A stretch of 64,000 bases of DNA from Silurus meridionalis (GCF_014805685.1 NC_060911.1:11372212-11436211); one strand, 5' to 3'. Positions 21,793 to 34,438 are shown, counted from the first letter of the stretch. Numbers and translations: made by a program. The notes: generated from the sequence alone by a model not told the origin.

Positions 21793-22839
21793 TGGTTTGG
21801 ACTGCTAAATTAGTTTGACTATTTGATTTCTCACTAGCATTGGAGTTTGAGTTGACACCAAGTGGTTATTGTGCCATACTGAAATCAGTAATTTAGTATT
21901 GTCTAATATAATGTTATTAGTCACCTTCACCATTCGTCATAAGAAAATGCAATGTTTACAAAACGATATGTCTACAATAGAGACTTGTGGAATGATAATG
22001 ACTTGTGGAATGAACTAACAGTTTCAGGTCTGGCTTCAGCAATGCATCTGTCAACTTTTAAAAGGCTTACAGGGTTGTCACAATGGGTTATCAGCCTATG
22101 GCTTGACCCTAAATCTCACATACAGATGCATCCTTGTCTCAATGAGAGATTTAGAGTTTTTAGCATACCACAAAAGCAAGACTTTATTAAATGTCTCCTT
22201 TTGGGGGTGGTGTCCTATTGGAGAAAGAGAACCACAGACATTTGCTCCCCCCCAGTGTGAGATTTTTACACACTAGCCAGATGGATTTGGTACAAAGGTG
22301 TAGTGATCGAGAGGGAGAGTGGTGTCTGCACCCTGAAGTGATGTCCTAGATCTGGGAAAAACTTGGCACGGTGTAGGTAGTTTTCTTTGCCAATACCAGG
22401 TCAGCACATTGCTGATTGTGGTTCTCCCAGGTGGAGCCGGACAGCCTGCTGGGACGTGTCTTTGTTATCCAATACTTCTTTAGCTGGTGATAAGAGTGGC
22501 TTCCTCACTGATCAGATAGCTAGTGCATGGGCCTTGCATGCATTTAGGTTGAAGCTGTTGTTTAAATGGTGAGCAGTTCACCTGCCAAGTTTCAAGTCCT
22601 TCATCTATATAATCTTAAGAGCCCTAAGTCCTAGTGTCCTTTAAGACCCCTCCTTATTAGCTCATGCAAAATGTGGAATTAAAACAAGTGTCTGCTTTTT
22701 TTTTCTAGCTTTTTTTACTACAGCAAAAGGATTTAGAGAATTCCCTTTCATGGGAATGTGAGGGTGACTTTTTGTCAAATAAGTTTTATAGAGAGAATAA
22801 GATTTTGAAGATTGATTTCCAATCTTTCATATTTTATCT

Positions 22840-23760
22840 TTATTACATGTACAAAGTTTACAATCAAAATTAGGAAAGAGAGAGAAAACAGCAAAAAAAA
22901 TAAAAAATCATAAACCATCCCTTAAAATACCTGTTTACAGTCATTCACAAATATGTTGGAACTCAGACCACATGTCTGAGCAGACAGTCTGTGAATGACT
23001 TTAAACTGACTGAGGGAGTGATTAGAAATTTCCACTCCTAGTTCTTTCTCCCATTCTTCCTTAAGAAACTTGTAGAGTGGGAAGTAGAGGATTAAAGCAG
23101 ATTATTACTTATTGGTAATGCCTTTTTACTTCCTTTACATTATTTAATTAAGGTGTAGAAGTACTTATAGAATAGAATGGATACAATATCAGTGGTAAGA
23201 ATATTATTTTAATTGCATTTATTCTATCAAACAGAAAATTTGGGAATGCTCTTCAAAATTGTATTTTAGCATTGCAGTTTGTAAATAAGAGGGGTAAAGT
23301 TGGCCTTTAAGAATAAAGAATATTTATTGGCAACTACAATTCTGAGATAAGTAAACTTTTCCATTAAAACTTTAAAGACAAAACTTTTATTCCAATAGGC
23401 ATTAGCTCCCTTTTATTTAAATTAACTTTAAACCCTGAAAACCTTCAAATCATTTGCCTATAATGATATTTTAGCGACAGTATTTAAAGTGTTAACACCA
23501 TGAATAGAAGAACGAGAACTAATGTATTAAGCATAGGGCTCAGCGGTCAGCGCAAATTAAAGAGGATTAAGGGGCAACCTTGCCTAGTCCCTCTATAAAG
23601 ATTAATGGGACCAGACAGAGTATTATTAGTTAATACTGTAGGTCTTTTATATACAAGATATTAGTCCAATTTAAAAAGTTATCACCCACAAATCATCCAT
23701 AGGTGATGGTTTTACAACTTGTAGTGACCGAATAAATGTAATTTATTTTAAACTATGTAT
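22840..23760 (-). mobile_element. Decayed L1-type LINE fragment
   Basis: The minus strand at 23571-23592 encodes GTRQGCP, followed by LILFNLR, the conserved reverse-transcriptase motif of L1-type LINEs (GTRQGCPLSPLLF). The remainder is full of stops and the borders are estimates; it abuts the RTE that begins at about 23796. Confidence 0.6.
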
Positions 23761-24186
23761 TGTATATGGATTTTTAGAAAACCAGAATAGAATATCCAGC
23801 CATTAGGGAGGCACAAGCCAGTGCACTCTTAGTGCCGGTCCCAAGTCCGGATAAATGGGGAGGGTTGCATTAGAAAGGGCATCCAGCGTAAAACGTGCCA
23901 AATCGAATATGCGGGGCACGATTAAGAATTTCATACCGGATCGGTCGAGGCCCAGGTTACCAACGACCGCCACAGGTATCGTTAGCCAACAGGGTACCGG
24001 TGGAAATTGGGCTACTGTTGGCCGAAGGAGGAGAAGGAGAGGAGGAAGACGTCTACAGAGACGGCAGGACAAGGAGAAGTGTAGTAAAGTAGAGGTTAGG
24101 GTTGAGACTTTAAAAGTGTAGGGAAAGCGAGGCGGCATCAGGGCGGCATCAGGGCTAAGCTGAGGCTAAACCCGCATCAACCATCG

Positions 24187-24930
24187 ATTCCCAGCATCTT
24201 CCTTGCTAATGTACGGTCTCTTGCAAATAAAATTGATGAGCTGCTGCTCCGGATATCATCACACAAACGAATTAAGGAATGTAATGTCATGATTTTTATG
24301 GAAACATGGCTCAACAACAACAGTCCCAGCAGCGCCATTGAGCTCGGGGGTCGCAGTGTTTTTCGGGAGGACAGGACGGCAGAGGACTCTGGTAAGCGCA
24401 GAGGTGGAGGTCTGTGCATTTATGTTAACAACTCATGGTGCACGGACTCTACTGGTGTCACTGAAAGTCATTGCTCTGTTTATTTAGAGTATTTGATGAT
24501 TAAATGCAGACCCTTTTATTTACCGAGAGATTTCTCAGCCATTGTTGTGACTGCAGTGTACATTCCGCCGGATGCTAATGCTAAGCTAGCTATGGAGGAA
24601 CTGCATGCAGCTATCAGCAAACAGCAGTCTGCACATCCTGAAGGAGCTATTGTTGTTGCTGGAGATTTCAACCACTCCAACCTGAAATCTGTTTTACCAA
24701 AATTTCACCGCAATATCTCCTGCTCTACCAGAGGGGACAAAACACTGGACCAGGTGTACACAAACATACCTGGGGCATACACAGCCATTCCCCTCCCCCA
24801 CTTGGGTCAGTCTGATCACCTCTCTTTGTTCATGCTACCTAAATACACGCCACTGATCAAACGTGTGAAACCAGCTCTGAGGACAGTCAAGGTATGGCCA
24901 GAGGGGCCATTTCATACAGCAACAGTTTAA
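24187..24930 (+). pseudogene. LINE endonuclease domain (broken)
   Basis: Encodes FLANVRSLANKIDELLLRIS, MIFMETWLNNNSPSSAIELG, IVVAGDFNHSNLKSVLPKFH and LGQSDHLSLF. These hold the expected Asn, Glu, Asp-x-Asn and Ser-Asp-His residues of exonuclease-endonuclease-phosphatase LINE nucleases. The frame ends at 24930 and the next piece is in another frame. Confidence 0.8.
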
Positions 24931-25009
24931 GTATACTGACTGGAATATGTTTGCCTCACAGGCCACACTGGACTTTCACACAGACATGGACACTTACACA
25001 TAATCTGTT

Positions 25010-26774
25010 TTGGACCATATTAACACATGCATTGACAATGTCACTACTGTAAAACACGTGAAATGCTTTCCTAATCAGAAGCCATGGATGAACTCTGAAG
25101 TCCGTCTCCTGTTAAAAGCAAGAGAGGCTGCGTTTAAATCTGGCAGTGCAGAGGACTACAACAGAGCCAGGGCCAACCTGAAAAGGGGCATCAGGAAAGC
25201 AAAACTCACATTCAAACTCCACATAGAAGAACACTTCCACAACTCTGACCCCAGACGCATGTGGAAAGGCATCCAGACCATCACAGACTACAAACCCACA
25301 GCTCAACCAACCAGCAGTGCCTTCCAACCGGACGAGCTCAATCACTTTTTTGCTCGCTTTGACCAAAGCACAGGACATTACACAACAACCACGGACTCTT
25401 CTACTGCTTACAGCCCCCTTTCACTCTCAACAACGGACTTCTATTTAGTGTTCAGCAGAGTGGATGCACGAAAGGTAGCTGGCCCAGATGGCATACCGGG
25501 ACGTGTTCTCAGAGCATGCGCTGGACAACTGGCACAGGTTTTTACTGACATTTTCAACCTGTCACTGGCCCAAGCCACGGTACCAACATGCCTGAAGACC
25601 ACCACTATCATACCAGTGCTTAAGCACTCAGCTGCTAAATACCTGAATGACTTTCGCCCAGTTGCACTCACCCCCATTGCTATGAAGTGCTTTGAGAAAC
25701 GGATCCTGAATCACCTTACTGCGGGCCTACCACCTACACTGGACCCATACCTGTTTGCCTATCGCCCGAACAGGTCAACAGAGGATGCAGTTTCCACAGC
25801 TCTTCATTCTGCTTTTACCCACCTGGATAAAAGCAACACATACATCAGAATGCTGTTCATTGACTTTAGCTCTGTGTTCAATAAAGTCCTCCCCACTGTA
25901 CTGATCACTAAGCTCAGTGAACTGGGTATCTGCACCTCCACTTGCAGATGGATTCTGGACTTTCTAACCAACAGACCTCAATTTGTCAGGTTGGGCAACC
26001 AGGTATCCTGAACCCTCATTCTGAACTGTTCTGAGCCCACTGCTCTACTCCCTGTTCACCCACGATTGTGCTCCTCTGTATAACTCCAACATCTTCATCA
26101 AGAATGCAGATGACACCACCGTGGTCGGCCAGATTGACAACAATGACGAATCGGCCTACAGGGAAGAGATCCATAATCTAGCAGTGTGTTGTGCCACCAA
26201 CAACCTGACTCTCAACGCCACGAAGACCAAAGAGCTCATTGCAGACTTTCGGAAATCCAACAGCAGGAGACATCTACCTATCAACATCGATGGAACTGAG
26301 GTAGAACGAATCTCCAGCTTTAAGTTCCTGGGAGTTCACATCTCTGAGGATCTGACATGGCAGCAGAATACTTCAGCCCTGGTTAAAAAAGCACAACAGC
26401 GCCTGTATTTCTTGAGAAGTCTCGAAAAACCCCTCTGTCCCCGGGGATTTTAACGATCTTCTACCGCTGCATCATTGAGAGCATCCTGACCAACTCCATC
26501 ACCGTATGGTACGGAGGCTCTACTGTGAGTGAACGAAAAGCCCTGCAACGGGTGGTCAAAACCGCCCAACGCATCACTGGCATCCAACTACCTGCCATTG
26601 AACACCTTCACCACAGCAGATGTCTGCGCAGAGCTCACAACATTATCAAGGACTCTTCACATCCCAGTCATAAACTGTTTAACCTCCTTTCATTATGAAG
26701 GAGATACAGGAACTTGCGCACCAGAACCAGCAGGTTCAGGGACAGCTTTTTTCCATCCACCATCACACTACTGA
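25010..26774 (+). pseudogene. LINE reverse transcriptase (broken)
   Basis: 25010-26011 contains [60 protein letters not shown] and MLFIDFSSVFNKVLP. The usual TGAPQG segment is deleted near 26011. 26121-26453 continues with the post-catalytic domain; the active-site box reads NADD instead of FADD (about 26102-26114). The C-terminus is at 26529-26774 in a third frame. At least two frame breaks rule out activity. Confidence 0.82.
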
Positions 26775-28939
26775 ACTCTACACTACACCACTAATCACTA
26801 CAAAACAAAAAAACCCGAAATACTGTATATAACCTCTGTACTATACATGTACATACTACATATTTTTCTATTACTCATTACATCTGCACTATTTTTATCT
26901 ATGTATCTTTATATCATTACTGTACATTTTCCCAACATTTCATTCATTCGGGGAGAGAGGTAGCTGATATGATGGAGAGAAGAGAGGTAGACATGTTGTG
27001 TGTTCAGGAGAGCAAGTGAAAAGAGAGTAAGACCAGGAACATTGGCGGTGGGTTTAAACTGTTCTATCATGGTGTGGATGGAAAGAGAAATGGTGTAGGG
27101 GTGATTCTGAAGGAAGAGTACAGTAAGAGTGTAGTGGAGGTGAGGAGAGTTTCTGATAGGGTGATGAATGTGAAGCTGGAAGTTGAAGGGATGATGATAA
27201 ATGTAATCAGTGCCTATGCTTCACAAGTCGGCTGTTAGATGGAGGAAATGGAAATATTCTGGAGTTAATTAGATGAAGTGGTAGATGGTGTACCTAGTGA
27301 TGAACGATTGGTGATTGGGGCAGACTTTAATGGACATGTAGGTGAAGGGAACAGAGGTGATGAGATGGTTATGGGTAGGAATGGCCTTAAGGAGAGGAAT
27401 ATGGAATGACAGATGGTGGTGGATTTTGTTAAAAGGATGGAAATGGCAGTGGTGAATATGTATTTTAAGAAGAAGGAGGATCATAGGGTGACCTATTAGA
27501 GTGGAGGAAGGTGCACACAGGTGGACTATGTTCTATGTAGGAGATGCAACCTGAAGGACATTGGAGACTGTAAGGTGTTGGCAGGGGACAGTGTAGCTAG
27601 ACAGCATCGGATGGTGATCTGTAGGATGGTTTTGAAGGCGAATAAGAGGAGGAGTAGAGTGTGGACTGAAAGAAGAATAAGATGGTGGAAACTGAAGGAG
27701 GAAGAGTGTAGTGTGAGGTTCAGGGAAGAGGTCAGACAGAGGCTCGGTGGTGGTGAAGAGGTGCTGGATAATTGGGAAACTAATGCAGGCGTGATCAAGG
27801 AGGCAGCTAGAAAAGTACTTGGTGTGACATCTGTAAATAAAAAGGAAGACAAAGAGACATGGTGGTGGAATAAGGAAGTGAAGGAGAGCATATGGGGGAA
27901 AGAGGTTGGCAAAACAGAAGTGGGATCGACAGGGTGATGAGAAAAGTAGGCAGAAGTACAAGGTGATGCGGCAGCAGGTAAAGAGGGATGTGGCGAAAGC
28001 CAAGGAAAAGGCATATGAGGAGCTGTATGGGAGGTTGAACACTAAGGAAGGAGAAAAGGATTTGTACTGATTGGCCAGGCAGTGGGACCGACCTGGAAAG
28101 GATGTACTGCAAGTTAGAGCAATAAAGAATGGAGATGGAAATGTGTTGACTAGGAAGGAATGTGTGTTGAGAAGTTGGAGGGAGTATTTTGAGCAGCTAA
28201 TGAACATGGAAAATGAAAGAGAGAGAAGGTTGGATGATGTGGAGTTGGTAAAGCAGGAAGTGGATAGGATTAGTAAGGAGGAAGTGGAGCTGGAGGTAGC
28301 AGAGCTGATGATGTTAAGGTTTACGTTGGGAGTGACGAAGATGGACAAGATTAGAAATAAGTTTATTAGAGGGACAGCCCATGTAGGACGTTTTGGTGAC
28401 AAGGTGAGGGTGGCGAGATTGAGATGGTTTGGACATGTGCAGAGGAGGGACATGAGTTATATTGGTAGGAGAATGTCGAGGATGGAGCCACTAGGAAGGA
28501 GGAAAAGAGTAAGACCAAGGAGGGGGTTCATGGATGTGGTAAGGAAAGACATGCAGGTAGTTGGTGTGAAAGAGGCAGATGTAGAGGACAGGGTGGTATG
28601 GAGACGGATGATCCGCTGTGGCGACCACTAATGGGAGCAGCTGAAAGAAGAAGAAGAAGATTGTATATAGATTCTTATTGCTTAATCCTAATCTGTATTA
28701 AACACACATCTCAAGCAATTCAAGCAGGGACAGAGGTTAACATTGCGTTAACATTGCATAACGTTGCTCACTGTCAAATACGCCTTGACATTTCACAGTT
28801 CATGTAGTCAACAAGTCACTTATTGCCATAACAAATGTCATGGCTTTAACCTTAAATGTGTAAAATACTAATAATCCATTTTTTACATTTATCTCATTTG
28901 GTAGACATGAAAAGTAACACATTAAGAAACCAACGGTTT

Positions 28940-30850
28940 CAAAATTGCAGGGTAACGGCACGACCAGGAAGTATAAAATGCACATGGAGAGAAGCTGGCT
29001 TCAGCTTCTTTTTGTTCATGAAGCACTTTGTGTAAATCTTATGTTTTTGTCTGTTTGTCAAAAAAAAAGAAAGTATCTAAGAAAACCAAACACACTTTTA
29101 AGCTGTGAGGCAGAGCAGCGTTCTGGTTCCTGGGGTTTGTTGTGACACGTGCTGTCCAGAAGCTGGATATAGCTTGGCCGGCCGGTGAGCATAAAGCTTG
29201 ATGAGAATTTTTTGCTCCTGGCGTCACAGCCTCTGCATCAGGGCTTGCCATTTTTCCCTAACCTGCACACCGAGGTTTCCAGGTCCTGGGCACGGCCTTT
29301 CTCGACCCGCCCCTTAAGCCCCAGGACCACGGTTTATTTCAACGTCCTGGGGCTTAGGGATTATGGCTATTGTGGGTTGCGTCCTATCCTACATCTAACT
29401 TAGCTACTTTCACGTACCCATCCTCCCTTCTCACAGGAAGCTCCTGAGGTTCACTTTTGGGGTGAAAGCCTACCAATATCGGGTCTTCCGTTCGGCCTTG
29501 CCTTGTCACACCACACTTTCACAAAGTGTGTCGATGCATCTCTAGGTTCAAATCAAATATAATTTTATTTGTCACATACACATTCATACAGTGTACGTCA
29601 TGCAGTGAAATGCTTTATATGACTGTCCGGCATGAGGGAATAGAATGGGGAGAAAAATAAAACAAAGAAAATAAGGCAGATAAATTAAGAGTATAAACTA
29701 TGTAAAATATAAAATATATAAAGATCTATATGAGGAACAAAGTGTATATACAAGGTATGCTTGAGACAGTAAACAGTAATCACATAAGGTGGTTGATGTG
29801 ATTGTCCTTAAAGTGACCGTGTGAGGTGTGGTGTGGTATAAAGTGCACTGTGCTGTGCCAGTCACAGTTAGAGTGACAGTCCAGAGATTAAAGTGTCATA
29901 GTGTGAAAAGAAAGGGTAAATATCACCAGGGTGTTGGTGTGACAGGACCAAGACAGGTCCTGTGTGATCTGAACACCTAGGTACCGGAAACTGTTTACTC
30001 TCTCCACTGGGGTCCCGTTGATGTTTAGCGGTTGGTATGACCGCTCCTGCTTCGTGCTGAAGTCCACTATTAACTCCTTAGTCCTGCTGTTCAGGAGAAG
30101 GTTGTTTTCCTGGCACCATCTCTCCAGGTTTTTAACCACCTGTAGGTAGGTTGCCTCATCGTTGTTAGAGATCAGGCAAGCAAACTTGATGATGGTGGTG
30201 GAGTTGGAAGTGGCCACACAGTCGTATGTGTACAGTGAGTACAGCAGGGGGCTCAGAACACAACCCTGGGGCGCTCCAGTGCTGAGGGTGAGGGTGGATG
30301 AGGTGTGTTTTCCAAGCCATACGGCTTGTGGTCTGTCTGTCAGGAAGTTAGAGATCCATTGGCACAGCGGCAGGCTGAGTTCCAGGACCTCCAACTTAGA
30401 GGTGAGTGTGGAAGGAATTATTGTGTTAAATGCTGAATTGTAGTTCACAAACAGCATCTTTGTATAATTCTCTTTTCTGTAGTTCAGGTGGCTCGTGTGA
30501 AGGAAATGAGCAATGGTGTCCTCTGGTGTTAGAGAATGGCTCTGGCAGTACGCGAACTGTAGAGGATCCAGTGTGTCTGGTAGTGATACAGTGATGAAGT
30601 CTCTGACTAGTCTCTCAAAGCACTTCATTACTACTGAGTTCAGGGCTACAGGGCGGTAGTCGTTATGTATGTAACCGTAGTTTCCTGAGGGAACGAGACG
30701 CTGCGTCTCTATCACCAGTGACAGCCTGCCTTTAATTTTGACTGATTAGACTCATTATTCAGAGCATGGACAACGCAGTCGCTTTCCCAAAGGGTTCCAA
30801 CGCAGGCTCTTATTCCCTCCAGGAACTAGGGTTACATACGTAACCTAGAG
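28940..30850 (+). mobile_element. DIRS-type retrotransposon remnant, split by a LINE
   Basis: The left part (28940-29527) matches the 5' region of the DIRS element at 48728 (shared CACGACCAGG, AGTATAAAA and GAGAGAAGC), then jumps to a decayed RT segment near 29440-29510. The right part (30664-30850) carries an internal end sequence and the right inverted repeat, ending GGAACTAGGGTTACATACGT. Most of gag, RT, RNase H and recombinase are gone. Confidence 0.78.
29528..30663 (-). pseudogene. Rex1/L2-type LINE, 5'-truncated RT and 3' UTR
   Basis: The minus strand encodes DYRPVALNSVVMKCFERLVR, MLFVNYNSAFNTIIPSTLTS, STGAPQGCVLSPLLYSLYTY and the YLGVQITQDLSW block. The catalytic region reads IIKFACLISNNDE, so the ADD is lost by deletion. 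The 3' UTR ends ACAAATAAAATTATATTTGA. It is truncated just before the RT fingers and inserted in the DIRS remnant, which makes the 275-codon frame begin inside DIRS end DNA. Confidence 0.85.
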
Positions 30851-31021
30851 ACTTCCTTTTTAACATCACATGCTGGTTGCTGAAAACACAAAGCTGCGGG
30901 ATGTTTACAGTATTAACCAAAAATTAACCTGCTTATTATATTTCATAGCATTAAATAATTGCTCTTTATAGCATTCAATATGTGACAATACATTTTTTAC
31001 TAGACAAGATAAGATATGCCA

Positions 31022-31093
<72 letters not shown>

Positions 31094-31436
31094 AAGTTAA
31101 ATATACTTTTTTCTGTTTTCTGTTCATGTTTATATGTTTCTGAATTTGCAATTATGTTTTGGGCAGATTTGTCTTTTGTGTTTTGTTTTCAAAGGCAGGC
31201 ACACAATTACTGATGTGTGTGTGTGCATTGTCTTCATAATTGCACCCAGAGTGCATTACACTGTTAGTAATTCTTCAGCTATTAGTAACAAAAAAGGCAC
31301 ACTGCAAACAATGACAAAAAGTTAAAACATCTATAGAGTCAATTTAGTCAAACTGATGTAGTATTCCTGATTATAAAAGTACAATAGAATTAAATATAAT
31401 ATAGACAATATAATATAATAAATCCCATTTCAAGTA
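30851..31436. other. PROM1 intron 1, (TG)n array and unassigned sequence
   Basis: Contains a (TG)n array at 31026-31086 (about 30 units). Nothing else is recognised. Confidence 0.6.
31026..31086. repeat. (TG)n microsatellite
   Basis: About 30 uninterrupted TG units. Confidence 0.97.
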
Positions 31437-32310
31437 CAGTGGAACCCGGTTATCTCGACCTCGGTTACCTCGACAACCCTATTAAGTCGATGTTTTTGAA
31501 GTGGAACCGCCAAGCATTTTCTAAGCATTTTTTATCGGTTATGTCGACTTTTTTAATGTTGCTGAACCCTAATATCTCAAACTCAAGGGGGGAAAAATTT
31601 GCCATTTAACGTCGGTTATCTCGGTGCAGCCGCAGAAGAACTCGCGAAAGCTGCTACAGGTGTTGTATTGTATACTGGTGAATCTCTGCTGTTAGTTAGT
31701 GCACATATGCCTTTTGTTGTTAAATGTTATGCGATGAACGGGAGGTGAAAGCCGCGCTTGGCGGCGCGGAACGTGTGATGACCATTCAAAAGCATAGAAT
31801 GAACACCGGCAGGATCGGGGGGAATCCGCGATGCGCTTTGGGAAGAAAAGAGCAGCTGTTGAGAGAGTGCCGGTGGGAAGACAACATATACCAACAATAA
31901 CGGAAGGTGAGAGTGTGGAAGTTTAAATAGGAGCTGGTGATGATGATAAACGAGAACCATAAGTGCGCGATTGAAGCCGGGAGCTTCAGAGAAAGCGGCC
32001 GAGAAAGCACCTGACACGCTAAAGGGGGTGCCGAAGGGGGCGTGGCAGGTGGATTCCTGACAGATAAACATTTATGTATATTTTTATAGCATGCCTTCAT
32101 CAAACAAATCGCGGCAACGCTGTTGTGTAAAAAACCCCTTCAAAAACACGTGCATGCACATTCTCATTTATTAACGCACATCATGTACATAAAGAAATTT
32201 CAAGCACGTTAATATATTGCCGCCATATTGATTTTCGTTTATCTCGATCATCGGTTACCTCGATGCTTTTTGGTGACCCCCTAGGACATCGACATAACCG
32301 GGTTCCACTG
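31437..32310. mobile_element. Mariner-like non-autonomous element
   Basis: TA on both sides (31435-31436, 32311-32312) and inverted ends CAGTGGAACCCGGTTATCTC / CAGTGGAACCCGGTTATGTC, with more internal copies of the CGGTTA(C/T)CTCGA word at both ends. The interior (about 31720-32060) is more GC-rich and has no transposase similarity that I recognise. Confidence 0.85.
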
Positions 32311-32790
32311 TAGTTTCAAATTATAAAATGCTCTTGTTCTTTAAACATTTATTTCTTGAAATAAAAAATAATTATTTTCAATTATTATAACAATTATTCT
32401 AAAAAAATATATATATTTATCTGGTATTAAAATATAAAAGTATATAATAATAAAACAGTTTACAATATAAAAGGTTGAAATGAGAATTATTTTTCAAATA
32501 GATTTAATATTATATATATTTGTTTATTCAGTTTATTGTAATATTACAATAAGAAATTCTAAACACATTTGACAATAGTGTTTATTTGTCACATGGTTCT
32601 TTCCAGATTTGTCATACCTGTCTGCAGGACCTGTTTCAATTTCATAGCATTATGGGTTTTACCTCTATATTCATATTATATTTATTATATTTATATATAA
32701 ATTCAAGCCAATTTAATACCTGAAATTACTGTAGATGCATCTATTAATGTCAGTCTTTATTTTATACGTCAGTGTTATACCTCATGTGTA
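32311..32790. other. PROM1 intron 1, AT-rich, nothing recognised
   Basis: Very AT-rich sequence without a recognisable gene or repeat family. Confidence 0.5.
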
Positions 32791-32794
32791 AGGC

Positions 32795-34283
32795 TGCAAC
32801 AACTAATCGATAAAATCAATAATTCTAAATAATAATATTCGTTTTTAATAAATGCCGTTATCTATTAGTTGGGCTGCTCAAGTTATGGGGACAGTAAGAT
32901 AACAGAGCCACCAAATAATGCAGAGTACAGGGTCAAACGGTAGCGAGAAAAAGTGTGCATCTCAAGTCCCATTGTGTTATGAAACGCAGTATCACCAAAC
33001 ACGAAAACCGAAGCGAGCGAGCTCCTGATCCCAGCTTCTGACCTGACTTTATATGGTCGCCTCCCGGTGACATTACTAGTGTTGGCATACAGACATTTCT
33101 AGAATTATTTTGTCATTATCATATATTTACATCATTTTTTAAAATGCTGTAGATTTTAAAATTATTTATTTGAAACATGCACACAGTTACTATGATAGAA
33201 AAAGTGTGCATCTCAAGTCCCATTGTGTTATGAAACGCAGTATCAAGTGTAGCCTTTGAAAGGGAACATTCCTGGTTATTTGTGTGTAACCCTGTTCCCT
33301 GAAAAAGCGGAAATGACTGCTGCACCTCATTGCCACACTGTGGGTGTGTCTGGCTGTTTTTTCAGATAAAGGCATAACCTGAAAGTCTGTCTGTGTCGGG
33401 TCTGTTTATAGTCTTGCAGGTATAGCCATTTAGATACTGTCACCCGCTGAAGTTACACAACAACACACATGTACATACAGTATATTTACGCCTGGTATAA
33501 TATAGTGGGTATTAAATTCAGCAAAACTTTAAAACGAGACAGGGCAAACTCGAAGTTGGGGTGGGCATAGGCCAATAACAGGTCATCACCAAACACGAAA
33601 ACCGAAGCGAGCGAGTTCCTGATCCCAGCTTCTTACCCGACTTTATATGGTCGCCTCCCGGTGACATCATTAAGCTGGAGTCTAGGAATACCACCTGCAC
33701 ACATACAAACCACAAATCCCATAAAATGCAATACAACCCGCAAAATACTGAAGGTTGTAACAGGCCCTTCTCCCTTGATTGCTCAGATTGGCCGGGTGAC
33801 TAGCTCTTGGAAGAGTCCTGGTTTTGTTACACTTCCATTCGAGAATTATGGAGGCCATAAGAAATTTTCAGTGCAGCAGCAATTTTTTTGTAGCCTTCCC
33901 CAGATCTGTGCCTTGCAACAATCTTGTGTCTGAGCTCTGCAAGAATATTCTTTGACCTAGGTTTCTGCTCTGATATGCATTGTCAGCTATTCAGGAGCTG
34001 TATAGGTATAGCTGTATATAGGAACTGTATAGTAAGACGTGTGCCTTTCCAAATCATGTCCAACTTTTCCACATGTATACTCCAGTCAAGGTGTAGAAAC
34101 ATCTGAGCAATAATAAAGAGCGCTTGGAGGCACCTGAGCCAATTTTCAAGTGATGACATTACTAGTGTTGGCATACAGACATTTCTAGAATTATTTTGTC
34201 ATTATCATATATTTACATCATTTTTTTAAATGCTGTAGATTTTAAAATTATTTATTTGAAACATGCACACAGTTACTATGATA
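32795..34283. repeat. Mosaic of three duplicated segments
   Basis: Segment A (32945-32996) recurs at 33196-33244, B (32997-33071) at 33588-33667, and C (33067-33195) at 34150-34283. In the first set the segments are directly adjacent (A-B-C); in the second they are spaced by about 343 and 482 bp. Joints share short words (ATCA, TGACAT, ATGATA). The DNA before A (from 32795, GGCTGCAACAACTAATCGAT) is the 5' end of a hAT family also seen at 37563. Confidence 0.85.
33745..34105 (-). mobile_element. Tc1-like transposon fragment
   Basis: Minus-strand relative of the 11287-12193 family (complement of TTGATTGCTCAGATTGGCCG and of GTGCCTTTCCAAATCATGTC). It covers the 5' region and the transposase N-terminal part only. 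Confidence 0.7.
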
Positions 34284-34376
34284 TCAGGTTTACAAATACT
34301 TTATATATGTACAAATATTGTAATATGAAATTGCCCACAATTGTGGAGTCAACAAAATCTTCACCTTTTTTCACAG

Positions 34377-34438
34377 ATCTTATTGTTAAGATTGTGCAAC
34401 AAGACATGAATGGAATCAAAGCAAAGGCGCTCCAGAAG
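34377..34438 (+). CDS. prom1: PROM1 exon 2
   Basis: Acceptor TCACAG ending at 34376 and donor GTGTGT at 34439. Its 62 bases complete the Asp codon split with exon 1 and encode DLIVKIVQQDMNGIKAKALQ K, extracellular, just before the first membrane span. It aligns in position with the human segment following the QPxxFPED motif. Confidence 0.88.

Larger units (their letters stand above)
21055..22690. other. PROM1 intron 1, unassigned apart from short repeats
   Basis: Contains the hairpin at 21367-21429 and a CA-rich array at 21728-21792. The 102-codon frame at 21952-22260 (+) has a compositionally plausible sequence (SGLASAMHLSTFKRLTGLSQ) but I could not assign it; a decayed LINE fragment is possible. 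Confidence 0.4.
24121..26938 (+). mobile_element. Rex1/L2-type LINE inserted in the RTE
   Basis: Carries an apurinic-type endonuclease followed by a reverse transcriptase and a short AT-rich 3' region. Removing it joins the RTE 5' UTR (ending ACTTTAAAAGTG) to the RTE endonuclease region. Clade placement (CR1/L2/Rex1 group) is by recalled similarity and is provisional. Confidence 0.78.
23796..28661 (+). mobile_element. RTE-clade LINE, near full length, split by another LINE
   Basis: The 5' UTR (from CCAGCCATTAGGGAGGCACA) occupies 23796-24120 and the coding part resumes near 26939 with GGTAGCTGATATGATGG. It ends at about 28661 with (GAA)n after GCAGCTGAAAG. Pieces of endonuclease (27000-27530, with stops), linker (27521-27937) and C-terminus (28071-28631) are in order. 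The RT core is deleted near 28285, where SKEEVELEVAELMMLRF joins two distant regions. TTGTATATGGATTTTTAG (from about 23760) and TTGTATATAGATTCTTAT (after the 3' end) may be a diverged target duplication. Confidence 0.82.

Noticed and set aside
28071..28631. 186-codon + strand frame as a gene
   Set aside because: It is an in-frame deletion fusion of RTE linker and C-terminal domain.
32945..33195. Segments A-B-C as a processed (spliced) retrocopy
   Set aside because: The removed intervals do not have GT-AG ends, there is no poly(A) tract, and joints have microhomology instead.
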